The position numbers and the translations under genes were made by a program. Below are positions 24,682 through 33,416 of a stretch of 64,000 nucleotides of DNA, in pieces. Origin of the DNA: Elusimicrobiota bacterium (GTDB lineage: Bacteria > Elusimicrobiota > Elusimicrobia > UBA1565 > UBA9628); the NCBI GenBank assembly GCA_016218545.1, contig JACRDQ010000043.1, forward strand, positions 52,069 to 116,068, written 5' to 3'. Each line of letters opens with the position of its first letter. Positions within the stretch are counted from its first letter, which is position 1. Under the pieces are notes generated by a model. It ran no database searches. It was not told the DNA's origin and saw nothing but the letters and a program-made list of their open reading frames with translations.

Positions 24682-25793
24682 TTGAAGAGCTCGATGTAGG
24701 CTTGGGTTTGGGCTGGGACCGAGTATTGCTTAAGGATGTGCTCTCGCGCGGCGGAACCGAAGCGATGCCGCATCTCGGCATCATTCAGCAAGGCGACCAA
24801 AGCCGATCCCCAGCCCTCTTCGGTGTTGTTGACCACGAAGCCGGTCTGTCTGTCCTTCACCACTTCATGCCCAGACCCGGTGGCGGAGACCACGGCAGGG
24901 ATCCCCATGGCAGCGTACTGAACCGCCTTGAATCCTACCTTGCCTTTCTCCCAGTCCCCTTCCGGAACCGGCATCACGCCGATGTGGAATGAGCCGAGGT
25001 CTTCGATCTCCGACTCCAGTCTCCATTTCACGAAGCGATAGCGCTTCAGCTCCGGGAATGCGGGATCGACGTCGCAGATGACCCGGAACTCGAAATCGTG
25101 GTCTTCCTGGAGCCTCTTGAGCACGGGTCGGATGATGTCGAGATAGCCGGACGTGGAATGCGAGCCGGTCCAGCCGATGATCGGCTGGCGGGAGGCGGTG
25201 AGGGGCCTGGCCAGCGGCCTATGGTAGGAGGGGTCGATGGTCGAAGGTATCAGCACGACGTGGCGGTTGTACTGCGAGGCCCAGTCTGCCATGAAGCGGT
25301 TGGCAGCCACCACTTTGTGGCTGCGTAACGCGGTGTAAGGGACTTTGGATGCCCACTTGAGCAGGGCCGCCAGGCGGTTCACCTTTGTCGTCCTGGGGAT
25401 GAAGATGGCGTCATCGAGGAAATAGATGACCTTGCGGCGCAGGAGGAATAAAATCGCCTCGATGATGGGCGGGCCCAATGGCGCTGCTTCCCGCGCCAGA
25501 TAGACGAAGTCGTAGCGCAGGATGCCGGGGAGCAGCATGAACCGCTTGATGAACCCCCAGAGGACTCCATACGCTTTCTGAAAGTAATACCCCGGCTTGT
25601 AAAGGACTTCCCAGGTGGCCTCCGATAGGAACGCCTCGATGTTCGTCTCGATGCCGGCTTTCCTCAGGACATCGATGTACTGCTCGTGGCTGAAACGTTG
25701 GCTTGCGACGGCCCCGAAGGGATAGGTTGTCAGAATCAGGACCCGCTTGGGAGTTCCCCGCTTCTCAGGGCCGCTCGTCTTAGCTTGCGACAT
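24669..25793 (-). CDS. Glycosyltransferase, GT-B fold (GT4-like), paralogue of 19288-20385
   Basis: 374 residues. The fold and many segments match the enzyme at 19288-20385: RVLILTTYPFGAVASQRFSHEQ at the start, YFLDDAIFIPR, GWTGSHSTSGYLDIIRPVL, GVMPVPEGDWEKGKVGFK and VSATGSGHEVV. It is probably cytoplasmic and adds one sugar of the repeat unit. First gene of the minus-strand run to 18555. The ATG follows a TATTAT box by six bases and lies 18 bp from the divergent MBOAT start. Confidence 0.84.
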   Translation of the reverse strand: MSQAKTSGPEKRGTPKRVLILTTYPFGAVASQRFSHEQYIDVLRKAGIETNIEAFLSEATWEVLYKPGYYFQKAYGVLWGFIKRFMLLPGILRYDFVYLAREAAPLGPPIIEAILFLLRRKVIYFLDDAIFIPRTTKVNRLAALLKWASKVPYTALRSHKVVAANRFMADWASQYNRHVVLIPSTIDPSYHRPLARPLTASRQPIIGWTGSHSTSGYLDIIRPVLKRLQEDHDFEFRVICDVDPAFPELKRYRFVKWRLESEIEDLGSFHIGVMPVPEGDWEKGKVGFKAVQYAAMGIPAVVSATGSGHEVVKDRQTGFVVNNTEEGWGSALVALLNDAEMRHRFGSAAREHILKQYSVPAQTQAYIELFKCAE

Positions 25794-25798
25794 AACTG

Positions 25799-25805
25799 TA
25801 TAATA
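25799..25805. promoter_or_regulatory. Back-to-back -10 boxes in an 18-bp divergent gap
   Basis: Plus strand TATAAT (25799-25804) ends seven bases before the GTG at 25812. Minus strand TATTAT (25805-25800) ends six bases before the ATG at 25793. The two -10 elements occupy almost the same base pairs, so the polymerases should exclude each other, and both mRNAs should be leaderless. Neither direction shows a good -35. Confidence 0.6.
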
Positions 25806-25811
25806 CCAAAA

Positions 25812-27272
25812 GTGCTTTTCAACTCACTCGAATTCTTCCTTTTCTTCGTCGCGGTCACCGGTTTGTTCTTCATCCTCCCCCACCGATTCCGCTGGATCCT
25901 GCTGTTGTCCTCCAGTTGCGTTTTCTATCTGTTTTTCATACCGATTTACATCTTCATCCTCATCTTCACGATCGTCATCGACTATGGGGTGGGCCTCGGC
26001 CTGGAGAACATCCAGGACAAGAAGCGGAAGAAGTTGTTTTTGATCTGCAGCATCCTTGCGAACCTCGGAGTGCTGGGTTTCTTCAAGTACTACAACTTCT
26101 TCATGGACAATCTGGCCGTGGTGACGCAGTTCCTGCATCTGCAGAATCAGATCAGCCATTTGAGCATCATCTTGCCCATCGGGCTTTCCTTCCATACCTT
26201 CCAGGCGATGGCTTACACCATCGAAGTCTACCGGGGCAACCAGAAGGCTGAACGGCATTTCGGGATCTATGCCCTCTATATCATGTTCTACCCTCAGCTC
26301 GTGGCAGGGCCCATCGAACGGCCTCAGAATCTGATCCACCAGTTCTACGAGGAGAAGACGTTCGACGGAGATCGGGTCCTCAGCGGGCTCCGGCTGATGC
26401 TTTGGGGACTTTTCAAGAAACTCGTCGTGGCCGACCTGCTGTCCATCTATGTGAACGCCGTCTACAATAACGTGACTGCCTACCAGGGCTGGCCGTTGAT
26501 CTGGGCTACCGTGTTCTTCAGCTTCCAGGTGTACTGCGACTTCTCCGGGTATTCCGACATTGCCATCGGCTCGGCCCGGGTGATGGGCTTCAACCTCATG
26601 CAGAATTTCAGATCGCCCTATCTCAGCCGGAGCATCAAGGAGTTCTGGACTCGGTGGCATATCTCCCTCTCGACCTGGCTGAGGGACTATCTCTTCCTGC
26701 CCCTGGCCTACTGGCTGTCGGACAAGATGAAGAAGGATGCCTATCTTGGCCTGAAGGCCGACAAGTGGATCTACATCCTGGCGACAGGAGTCACCTTCCT
26801 CCTCTGCGGTCTGTGGCATGGAGCGAACTGGACCTATGTCGTATGGGGCGCGCTGCATGGCGGCTATCTTGTCTTCGGCATCCTCGTCACCGGGACGAAA
26901 CTGGATCTCTTCAAGAAGGACAGCCTGCTCCATGGGGTCATCAAGGTCTCGCTGACCATGGCGCTGGTGTGTTTCGCGTGGATCTTCTTCAGGGCGAACA
27001 ACCTGGCGGACGCCATGTATATCGTGAAGAACCTCCTGCGCTTCGGCTATTCCGGCTATATCGGGGTTCCGATCTTCACGGTCTCGGGGTTTGCGCAGTG
27101 CCTGGCCGTGTTGCTGACGGTGGCGGCCGTGGAGATGGGCCTGCGGTTCAACCCCTATGAATCATCCACGCGTCCTGCATCCTCGAATGTCTCGTTCATC
27201 GTGGCCGTGGTGATGGGCATCTACATGTTCGGGGTCTTGGAGAAGCAGGCGTTCATCTATTTCCAGTTCTGA
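25812..27272 (+). CDS. MBOAT-family polysaccharide O-acyltransferase
   Basis: 486 residues from the GTG at 25812, giving the typical start (V/M)LFNSLEFFLFF; the frame is open further upstream but that region is the glycosyltransferase's. Multi-pass membrane protein with the AlgI-type markers MFYPQLVAGPIERPQNLIHQ, YCDFSGYSDIAIGSARVMGF, SIKEFWTRWHISLSTWLRDY and the invariant His in CGLWHGANWTYVVWG. It moves an acyl group, commonly acetyl, across the membrane for O-acylation of an exported glycan. The next gene is an SGNH-type protein, the usual partner. Confidence 0.92.
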   Translation: MLFNSLEFFLFFVAVTGLFFILPHRFRWILLLSSSCVFYLFFIPIYIFILIFTIVIDYGVGLGLENIQDKKRKKLFLICSILANLGVLGFFKYYNFFMDNLAVVTQFLHLQNQISHLSIILPIGLSFHTFQAMAYTIEVYRGNQKAERHFGIYALYIMFYPQLVAGPIERPQNLIHQFYEEKTFDGDRVLSGLRLMLWGLFKKLVVADLLSIYVNAVYNNVTAYQGWPLIWATVFFSFQVYCDFSGYSDIAIGSARVMGFNLMQNFRSPYLSRSIKEFWTRWHISLSTWLRDYLFLPLAYWLSDKMKKDAYLGLKADKWIYILATGVTFLLCGLWHGANWTYVVWGALHGGYLVFGILVTGTKLDLFKKDSLLHGVIKVSLTMALVCFAWIFFRANNLADAMYIVKNLLRFGYSGYIGVPIFTVSGFAQCLAVLLTVAAVEMGLRFNPYESSTRPASSNVSFIVAVVMGIYMFGVLEKQAFIYFQF

Positions 27273-27277
27273 CATCG

Positions 27278-28225
27278 ATGAGAAGATTCCTGTCGGTCAT
27301 CGGAGCCGCGTCCGCGATCGTCTTGGCGCTGGTCCTGCTGCTCGAAGGCGCGTTTCGGAATCAGAAGAACAGGATCGACGTCTTGTTCGACAGGATCGAG
27401 GCGTCACGAGATGTCGTCGACCTGGTGTTGATCGGCAATTCCCACGTCGGGGCCTTGGGAGACCTTGACCTCCACGGGAAATACAAATCCCTCAACCTCG
27501 TGGTCGGGGGACAGGACTTGTTCCATGCGGCCGCGATCATGAGATATGTCGTGGGCCGCATGCCGCGGCTGAAGGTCATCATCATCGGCGTCGATTACCA
27601 CTTGCTGGGCTATGACCTCAAGGGGTCGAACCAGGATTTTCTGGACAGGCAATACTACCCATACATCGATTCCCTTTACGACAATGGGTTCAGCAATAGA
27701 CTGATGGCAAAGTCCCGCTTCTTGCGCTCCAATAGGGACTTCAGACAGCTTTTCGCTCCTCCCGCTAGGCAAGCCGTAGGAGAGCCGAGCAGCGCGGATG
27801 TGGTTCCCGTATCGGACGGAAAGCTCACGAGAGATGGCTGTCGAAAGAGGGCCGCGGAGCATACGAAGATCGGCTTTGACGATAGATTGATGTCCAAGAA
27901 CGCATCCTTGTTGAGGGAGATGGCCGAAAGCGGGAAGAGAGCCCGGGTCTCCGTGCTGTTCGTGACGCTTCCCAAGACACGATGCTATCGGGAGTTCGCC
28001 GACGGTGGCAACATCCCTGGAGCAAGGAAGCTGCTATACGACGTCCTTCGTCCAGAGGAGGGCCGGCACGTGCTCTATCTGGACTACTATGAAGACCAGC
28101 GGTTCGTGGACGGAGATTTCAAGGACTACGACCACATGAACGAGGCGGGTCGGGCCAAATTCCAGAAAGTCCTGCAAGCCGACCTGGAGCGTCTCGATAC
28201 GCATCAGCGGCCGGAGAGAGATTAG
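27278..28225 (+). CDS. SGNH-hydrolase-like periplasmic partner of the MBOAT
   Basis: 315 residues with an N-terminal signal anchor (MRRFLSVIGAASAIVLALVL). The SGNH Ser block is LVLIGNSHVGAL; the Asp-His pair is in FKDYDHMNEAGRAKF near the C-terminus. A second conserved block is IIIGVDYHLLGYD. Such proteins (AlgJ/AlgX/PatB-like) receive the acyl group from the MBOAT and transfer it to the polymer in the periplasm. It starts six bases after the MBOAT stop. Identity of the acyl group and sugar unknown. Confidence 0.75.
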   Translation: MRRFLSVIGAASAIVLALVLLLEGAFRNQKNRIDVLFDRIEASRDVVDLVLIGNSHVGALGDLDLHGKYKSLNLVVGGQDLFHAAAIMRYVVGRMPRLKVIIIGVDYHLLGYDLKGSNQDFLDRQYYPYIDSLYDNGFSNRLMAKSRFLRSNRDFRQLFAPPARQAVGEPSSADVVPVSDGKLTRDGCRKRAAEHTKIGFDDRLMSKNASLLREMAESGKRARVSVLFVTLPKTRCYREFADGGNIPGARKLLYDVLRPEEGRHVLYLDYYEDQRFVDGDFKDYDHMNEAGRAKFQKVLQADLERLDTHQRPERD

Positions 28226-28257
28226 GCCGCCGAAGGGCGTGCCCGTCCGCTCCGCTG

Positions 28258-29541
28258 TCAGGGTTGGCGGAGAGATCCCCGCCAGCGTGAAACGGCCCGG
28301 CCGATCCAGAGCAGCCCCGCCGCGGCATACATGACGATGAACGGCTCGAGAATCACGTTCTTGAAGCGTGACCCTGAATACAGCACGAGGAACTGGATCG
28401 CCATGATAAGAAACAGGTATGCGAAGACCTTCCGGTAGGTCCTGTGTGCCGCGGACAAGAACCCGACGACAGAGAGCAGGTACAAGGGCGTCCAAACGAG
28501 TCGGCTGGCTAGAATGACCTGCCAGGAAAAGAATTCGGGGTTCGGTCCTGGTCTGAGAAGAGACCAGAAGTGGAACAGCTTCAGGTGCACGAATTTGTAC
28601 GGGTTGTTCCGGATCCACTGCAGGGCGTAGCGGACGAATTTCCCCTGTTTCTCCCGTTGAGGAAGATGATCGTACTTGCAGGCTTCAGGGTCGAATTTGC
28701 ACCAGTTCAAGTGGGCCATGTCCTTCTTGGTCTCGGCGTCTTGGGGGGAGGCGTAGAGGTAGCCGAAGTTGCTGTTCCCCCACATGAAAAGGATCATGCC
28801 GCCGTTGGATGAGAGGATGTAGCCATCCCCACGGAGGTAGTGATAAAGGCCATAGGGCAGGGAGAGGGAAAAACTCACCAAGGCGAACACTCCCACGGAC
28901 CATAAGGACCTTCTTAGGCCCACCCCCGCGGCCTTGAGCCTCTCAACCATGTAGCCAACGAGAAAAGGAGAGAGGAGGAGGATAGGAGACTTCAGGAGAT
29001 AGTCCAGGCCGTACAGGATGCCGGACAACACCAGCCAGCGTGAGTTCCGCTCGGAGAGGGCCAGCTCCAGACAAAACAGAAAACAGATCAGAAGGCTGGC
29101 AAATAGAGATTCAGTGGATAGGCTGCCAGTGTAATAGAACATGAAGGGGTTGGCGGCGTAAAGCGTCGCGCCCAGGAGCGCCGCCTTGGAATCGTTGAAC
29201 CAGATCAGTGCCAGGCGGTAGAAAGCGGCGCAGGCTGCGGAGGACACCAGGACCTGCGCCCAAATGACGATGCTCAGCCAATGGCTCTCCGTGCAGCGCA
29301 TCAGAATGGACAGAATGAAGGGATAGAGGGGGGCCACGATGAAGCGGCCCAGCAGGACTCCGGAGTAGTCGCCGTTCGCGAACTGCCGCGCAATGGCCTC
29401 GTATTGGCCCGAATCCGGCAGGACCGCGTATGGATCCGAGGAGAAGACGCTTACATAGACGCCCCTGATGAGCAGCGCTCCAAGGATGATGGCCGACTCG
29501 GGCCGATATTTTTCAGCGAATCGAGCAAGGATAGCTCTCAT
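28258..29541 (-). CDS. GT39-like membrane glycosyltransferase (ArnT/PMT superfamily)
   Basis: 427 residues with about ten hydrophobic segments. Near the N-terminus is the family's Asp-containing first loop, SSDPYAVLPDSGQYEAIARQ, followed by GRFIVAPLYPFILSI. Next come AALLGATLYAANPFMFYYTG and STESLFASLLICFLFCLELA. The periplasmic C-terminal region is soluble-rich (FDPEACKYDHLPQREKQGKF). These enzymes use polyprenyl-phosphate sugars on the periplasmic side. Its stop faces the SGNH gene across 32 bases (convergent). Starts 18 bases after the GT4 gene's stop. Confidence 0.75.
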   Translation of the reverse strand: MRAILARFAEKYRPESAIILGALLIRGVYVSVFSSDPYAVLPDSGQYEAIARQFANGDYSGVLLGRFIVAPLYPFILSILMRCTESHWLSIVIWAQVLVSSAACAAFYRLALIWFNDSKAALLGATLYAANPFMFYYTGSLSTESLFASLLICFLFCLELALSERNSRWLVLSGILYGLDYLLKSPILLLSPFLVGYMVERLKAAGVGLRRSLWSVGVFALVSFSLSLPYGLYHYLRGDGYILSSNGGMILFMWGNSNFGYLYASPQDAETKKDMAHLNWCKFDPEACKYDHLPQREKQGKFVRYALQWIRNNPYKFVHLKLFHFWSLLRPGPNPEFFSWQVILASRLVWTPLYLLSVVGFLSAAHRTYRKVFAYLFLIMAIQFLVLYSGSRFKNVILEPFIVMYAAAGLLWIGRAVSRWRGSLRQP

Positions 29542-29559
29542 CTCGTCCCAGCGCCCGTG

Positions 29560-30777
29560 CTATCGGGTGTCGTCCCCCTTGCCGGCCAGGGAGCGATAGA
29601 TCCGGTCGAGTCTGGCGGTTCCGTCCTCCAAGGAGAAATGCCGGCACGCGGCGTTGACGCAGCGGTGCTGCGTGTCAGGGTCTGCGGCAAGCTCCAGGAG
29701 GCGCTCGAGCGACGCTGACATGGCGTTTTCGCTGAATTCCCTCACGATGATCCCGACCGACTCCCCCTCCAGCAGTTCATCCAAATCGCCGATCCCGGTG
29801 TTCGCCAGACAGGGGACGCCGCAGGCAAGGAATTCCCCGACTTTGGTGGGAGCCATGCCCTTCGAGGAAGGGAAAGCCTTGAGGAACAAGATTCCCGCAT
29901 CCAGAGTGCCCATTTCCGTAGGAATCTGGTCGTAGCCGACAGCCTTCAATTCGTAGGCCCCCTCGGGGATGCCCGCGGCTTCAAACCGCTCCCGGATCAG
30001 GGAGTGGGCCTTGAGGTTGACGATGCGGAACTTGGCGTCGGGCCGCATGCGCCGCAGTATCCGGAAACACTCGATCATCTGGTCCAATAGATACCACGGC
30101 CCCATGTTGCCCACGTAGCCTAGCGTGAATGGCTGGCTGCCGCGGTTCCCCCCCACCCGGCCGTCGGCGGGCCGGAAGAGTTCCAGGTTGGTGCAGGTGG
30201 GAATGACCTCGATTGATGGAGGTTTGTCCTGGAGATAAGGGTTGGCTCGAAGCACTTCGACGCCCGCCCGGGTCAGGGAAATGATAACGTCGGCGTGCCT
30301 CAGGAACCGCCGCTCGAACCACTTCGTCAGCCGATAGGCGAGGCCTGTCCGCGGCCACATCCCGGAATCAGCCCTCTGATCCGGCCAGAAGCTGCGCATG
30401 TCGAAGATGAACCGGCTTCCGAACAAGAGCTTGATGGGCAGCGCCAGGAGCGAAGGGGTGTAGCTGCGCGCATGGACGATCTCGATGCGGCGGCGCAGGG
30501 CGAGGTAGATGCAGACCGCCAAGCCGACAGCCATGTCATATGCAGTCGCCGGCAAGGAAGGCGCTTTGTGATAGCGCAGGGGGATCCACTCGATTCCGGC
30601 GGTGCTTAGCTCCATGGAGAATGTTCTGCACCGGGAGACATTCGAGAGGTCCTCGGTCTTCTCATAGGTCAGGAGGATGATCCGATGGTCTCGCGCCAGC
30701 AGCCGCAGGTACTGGAGGATCTGGGATTGGCCCAAAGGCTCCATGAGCCCGTCATAGCTGATGTAGAGGATGTTCAT
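29560..30777 (-). CDS. Glycosyltransferase family 4
   Basis: 405 residues. N-terminal MNILYISYDGLMEPLGQSQI is typical of GT4 enzymes of glycan loci (GLMEPLGQSQ is a recurrent start). The middle has HARSYTPSLLALPIKLLFG and FIFDMRSFWPDQR. The C-terminal donor domain has FTLGYVGNMGPWYLLDQMIE and GEFLACGVPCLANTGIGDLD. Its ATG overlaps the stop of the upstream methyltransferase (ATGA), so the two are coupled. Cytoplasmic. Confidence 0.87.
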   Translation of the reverse strand: MNILYISYDGLMEPLGQSQILQYLRLLARDHRIILLTYEKTEDLSNVSRCRTFSMELSTAGIEWIPLRYHKAPSLPATAYDMAVGLAVCIYLALRRRIEIVHARSYTPSLLALPIKLLFGSRFIFDMRSFWPDQRADSGMWPRTGLAYRLTKWFERRFLRHADVIISLTRAGVEVLRANPYLQDKPPSIEVIPTCTNLELFRPADGRVGGNRGSQPFTLGYVGNMGPWYLLDQMIECFRILRRMRPDAKFRIVNLKAHSLIRERFEAAGIPEGAYELKAVGYDQIPTEMGTLDAGILFLKAFPSSKGMAPTKVGEFLACGVPCLANTGIGDLDELLEGESVGIIVREFSENAMSASLERLLELAADPDTQHRCVNAACRHFSLEDGTARLDRIYRSLAGKGDDTR

Positions 30778-31763
30778 GACGGGCCGCGTACCCCGACCAC
30801 GTTGAGGCCGGGGTTCTTGAGGCGTTCGATCTTAACGATCCCTGCCTGCGAGAGGGTCTCAATGACGGCTGGCTGCGTCTGGGGTTGGTCGAATTCGGGA
30901 GAGAGCATGTCGAAGGTGTCCATGATGGCCCACTGGTAACGCTTTCCGCACGACAGCCCTTCCTCGTGGACATGGTTGGCGATCGGAATGACGAATCTGA
31001 AGAGCCGACCGAGCAGAGGGAGTCGAAAGAGGAGTTCGGTCAAAGGAAACGCGATGGGCATGACGGCCTTGATGGCTCCCAGCAGGAACCGATGTCCCAG
31101 CCTGCGCGTCAGGGGCCGCACGAGGTATTTGGCGTTGAGGCAAGTCCAGGGTTTGCGTTCGTAGGCCGTCAATGCGATGCGTCCCCCAGTCTTGAGTATC
31201 CTCGGCAGAGCCTCCATGGCCTTCCGGGGGTCGGGCGTGTGCTGGAGGACTCCAAGACAGTAGCAGCCGTCGAAAGAACCGGTGCGGAAGGGCAGGGCAA
31301 ACAAGCTCGCTTGCACCAGGTGCACCCGCGGGCGGTCGGCGAGCGTCTGGAGCGCCGCATCCACAGCGCAGCTCAAGTCAAGTCCCACCACGTCGCACGG
31401 GCCGCGGGAGGCGATCTCCAGGAATCGGCCGGCGCCGCAGCCTGCGTCGAGGATCCACTTCTCCTTCAGCCAATCGGTCGTCCAGGTGGTCTCCGTAAAG
31501 AAGCGCCTCTCCGAGAGATGGTGGCCCCCCTCGGAGTCGATCTGTTCGAGCCTGAACCGGGTCCATTGGTAGCCGAACGAGGCCGCGTAGTCGCCATCAT
31601 CGACGAACCGAGGAATGGACCTCCGGATAGGATAGGCGGCTTTGCAGGCCGTGCAGACCAGGCAACCGGAGATGACCCTCTCCCCCTCGGACTCTGAGGG
31701 GACACAATCCATGTTCCCCAGGCACTTCGGGCAAGCCAGCAGCTCGATAAGGCTCGGGTTCAA
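30774..31763 (-). CDS. SAM methyltransferase with N-terminal Trm112-like zinc ribbon
   Basis: 329 residues starting at a TTG (31763). The start MNPSLIELLACPKCLGNMDC and CLVCTACKAAYPIRRSIPRF form a Trm112-like zinc ribbon. The methyltransferase follows: WILDAGCGAGRFLEIA, VVGLDLS, FDGCYCLGVLQHTPDPRKAM. The TTG has no ribosome site of its own; a 16-codon ORF upstream ends in an overlap with it (TTGA). Usually such proteins methylate small molecules or sugars of surface glycans. Overlaps the GT4 gene by four bases. Confidence 0.83.
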   Translation of the reverse strand: MNPSLIELLACPKCLGNMDCVPSESEGERVISGCLVCTACKAAYPIRRSIPRFVDDGDYAASFGYQWTRFRLEQIDSEGGHHLSERRFFTETTWTTDWLKEKWILDAGCGAGRFLEIASRGPCDVVGLDLSCAVDAALQTLADRPRVHLVQASLFALPFRTGSFDGCYCLGVLQHTPDPRKAMEALPRILKTGGRIALTAYERKPWTCLNAKYLVRPLTRRLGHRFLLGAIKAVMPIAFPLTELLFRLPLLGRLFRFVIPIANHVHEEGLSCGKRYQWAIMDTFDMLSPEFDQPQTQPAVIETLSQAGIVKIERLKNPGLNVVGVRGPS

Positions 31764-31810
31764 TGGGGTGAGGGCCTGGTCTGAATTGAAAGATGGGACT
31801 GTTCATCCAT
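31760..31810 (-). CDS. 16-codon upstream ORF (possible leader peptide)
   Basis: ATG at 31810, sequence MDEQSHLSIQTRPSPH, stop TGA at 31762-31760. The stop overlaps the TTG start of the methyltransferase. A GGGG lies eight bases before the ATG. Ribosomes finishing this ORF would be placed on the TTG, so it could provide the missing initiation signal. Confidence 0.35.
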   Translation of the reverse strand: MDEQSHLSIQTRPSPH

Positions 31811-31840
31811 GAAGAAGCCCCGATCGTGACACGAAAAATC

Positions 31841-31861
31841 TATAATACGACGACGATTATA
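31841..31861. promoter_or_regulatory. Divergent -10 boxes between 31763 and 32050 genes
   Basis: TATAAT on the plus strand (31841-31846) and TATAAT on the minus strand (31861-31856) face each other, with ACGACGACG between. The minus one is an extended -10 (TGTTATAAT). They would serve the methyltransferase at 31763 (leader about 85 bases) and the one at 32050 (leader about 195 bases). Confidence 0.5.
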
Positions 31862-32049
31862 ACATTTGCCAGGGGATTGCGGGAGCAGAAACCCGAAGGT
31901 CCTACTCCCACGGCGAGACGCTACGCCGAGCCCAGCAGTGGTGCGGATAGCCAGGAATATCTCGCCCAAGGTGACAGGTCCACATCCCGCCTGCCCGACA
32001 TCAAACTGGTCGGCACTGCCGCACGGTCGATGGCGACTGAGGAGGCGAT

Positions 32050-33234
32050 ATGACGGCGAAGATGGATGCGGAACAGACAGGCGCCTGCATGCTGTGCGGC
32101 AAACTGGGATTGTCGCCGGTCCCGAAACCGGAGAAGCTTTTGGGCGTCACATCCGATGATAGACCTTGGAAGGGCAGCGGCTCGATCCTTGTGTGTTCGG
32201 ACTGCGGGCACGTTCAGAAGCAAATCGATGAGCATTGGAGGCGGGATGCGGCTGAAGTCTACCGTGGATATGCGCTTTATCAACTGCGCGGCGGAACCGA
32301 GCACGTGGTGCTCGGCGATGTTGGGTCGCGGCCGCGCTCTTGTCTGCTGCTAGACCGCTTGCGAGACCAGATAGGGCTTTCGAAAAAGGGACGAATGTTG
32401 GATGTCGGTTGCGGCAACGGGCCTCTTTTGCGGTCATTCGGGGAGATGTTCCCGCAGTGGTCTCTAGTTGGTTTTGAGCCCAGTGACCATTTTAGGTCCG
32501 ATGTTGAAGCTATCCCTGGCGTGGAGGCCTTCCATTCCGGGACGATGGACCGGATACCCGGTTCCTTCGACTTAATCGCCCTCTACTATGTCCTGGAGCA
32601 TCTCCCTGACCCTGCTCGGGTCATCGCTGATTTGCGGGCAAAGCTCGCTCCGGGTGGGCTGTTCGTTATCATCGTTCCTCACTATCAGGAAAACCCATTC
32701 GATTTGATCATTGTCGACCATTGTTCGCATTTTAGGATGGATTCCTTGTCTTTCTTATTAAAGGTTGCCGGTCTTGAGGTGTTGGAGGTCACGACTGGGT
32801 GGATTCCCCGGGCCGTAGCCGCCGTGGGCCGCAACTCCGCGCTCAAGTATCCGGGGGCTATCGAGGCGGAACCCTTTTTGGAGATCCGATCAAGAGTGTG
32901 CGCCAGCCTGGACTGGCTGAATCGGCTGATTGACGACGCCAGTGTTCACGCGAAAGCTGACGCGTTTGGGATTTTCGGGACGGCGACCGCAGGGAGTTGG
33001 ATTGCGGGCGTGCTGGGCGAGCGCGTGGCTTTCTTCGTAGACGAGGATTGGGCGCGCACAGGGGTTGGAAAGTCGCACTTGGGGCGGCCAGTCTACCTGC
33101 CTCATGACGCGCCCCCTGATAAATCCATCTACCTTGCGTTTCCTCCGGCCCTGGCTAAGGGAATGTTCGACCGGCTGCAACTGCTGTACCCGAACCTGAG
33201 GTTCATCCTTCCCCCAATGGCTTCGGACACCTGA
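32050..33234 (+). CDS. Sugar C-methyltransferase-like protein
   Basis: 394 residues with GGAGG seven bases upstream of the ATG. An N-terminal zinc site (CMLCGKLG and LVCSDCGHVQ) precedes the SAM domain (RMLDVGCGNGPLLRSFGEMF, LVGFEPSD, LIALYYVLEHLPDP). The C-terminal 120 residues (AFGIFGTATAGSWIAGVLGE, VAFFVDEDWARTGVGKSHLG, GRPVYLP) form the extra domain of the Methyltransf_13/14 family, of which NovU and TylC3 are members. Those methylate a carbon of a dTDP-keto sugar. It stands alone on the plus strand between two minus-strand groups. Confidence 0.75.
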   Translation: MTAKMDAEQTGACMLCGKLGLSPVPKPEKLLGVTSDDRPWKGSGSILVCSDCGHVQKQIDEHWRRDAAEVYRGYALYQLRGGTEHVVLGDVGSRPRSCLLLDRLRDQIGLSKKGRMLDVGCGNGPLLRSFGEMFPQWSLVGFEPSDHFRSDVEAIPGVEAFHSGTMDRIPGSFDLIALYYVLEHLPDPARVIADLRAKLAPGGLFVIIVPHYQENPFDLIIVDHCSHFRMDSLSFLLKVAGLEVLEVTTGWIPRAVAAVGRNSALKYPGAIEAEPFLEIRSRVCASLDWLNRLIDDASVHAKADAFGIFGTATAGSWIAGVLGERVAFFVDEDWARTGVGKSHLGRPVYLPHDAPPDKSIYLAFPPALAKGMFDRLQLLYPNLRFILPPMASDT

Positions 33235-33236
33235 AT

Positions 33237-33252
33237 CGGGGGCAAAGCCCCG
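33237..33252 (+). terminator. Short GC hairpin between convergent genes
   Basis: GGGGC-aaa-GCCCC immediately after the stop of the 32050 gene. There is no T-run. It is a possible weak terminator. Confidence 0.3.
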
Positions 33253-33416
33253 CCCTCCTGGCGCGCAAGGGGCTGCGAGCGTCGGGAGTCAATGAGAGGC
33301 CGCAGAGTCTTGCATAGCGGGCGCTATGGGTGCCTATGGGTGAGACCGGGCGGGTGCGGGCAAATTGACCGTGGTCATCGCTGGGATCGAAATCGCCCCG
33401 ATGAGAGGCGCCACGA

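Noticed and set aside
31793..32053. 86-codon plus-strand frame ending at the 32050 gene start
   Set aside because: Overlaps the divergent -10 boxes and the leader ORF on the other strand; no ribosome site and no protein-like pattern.
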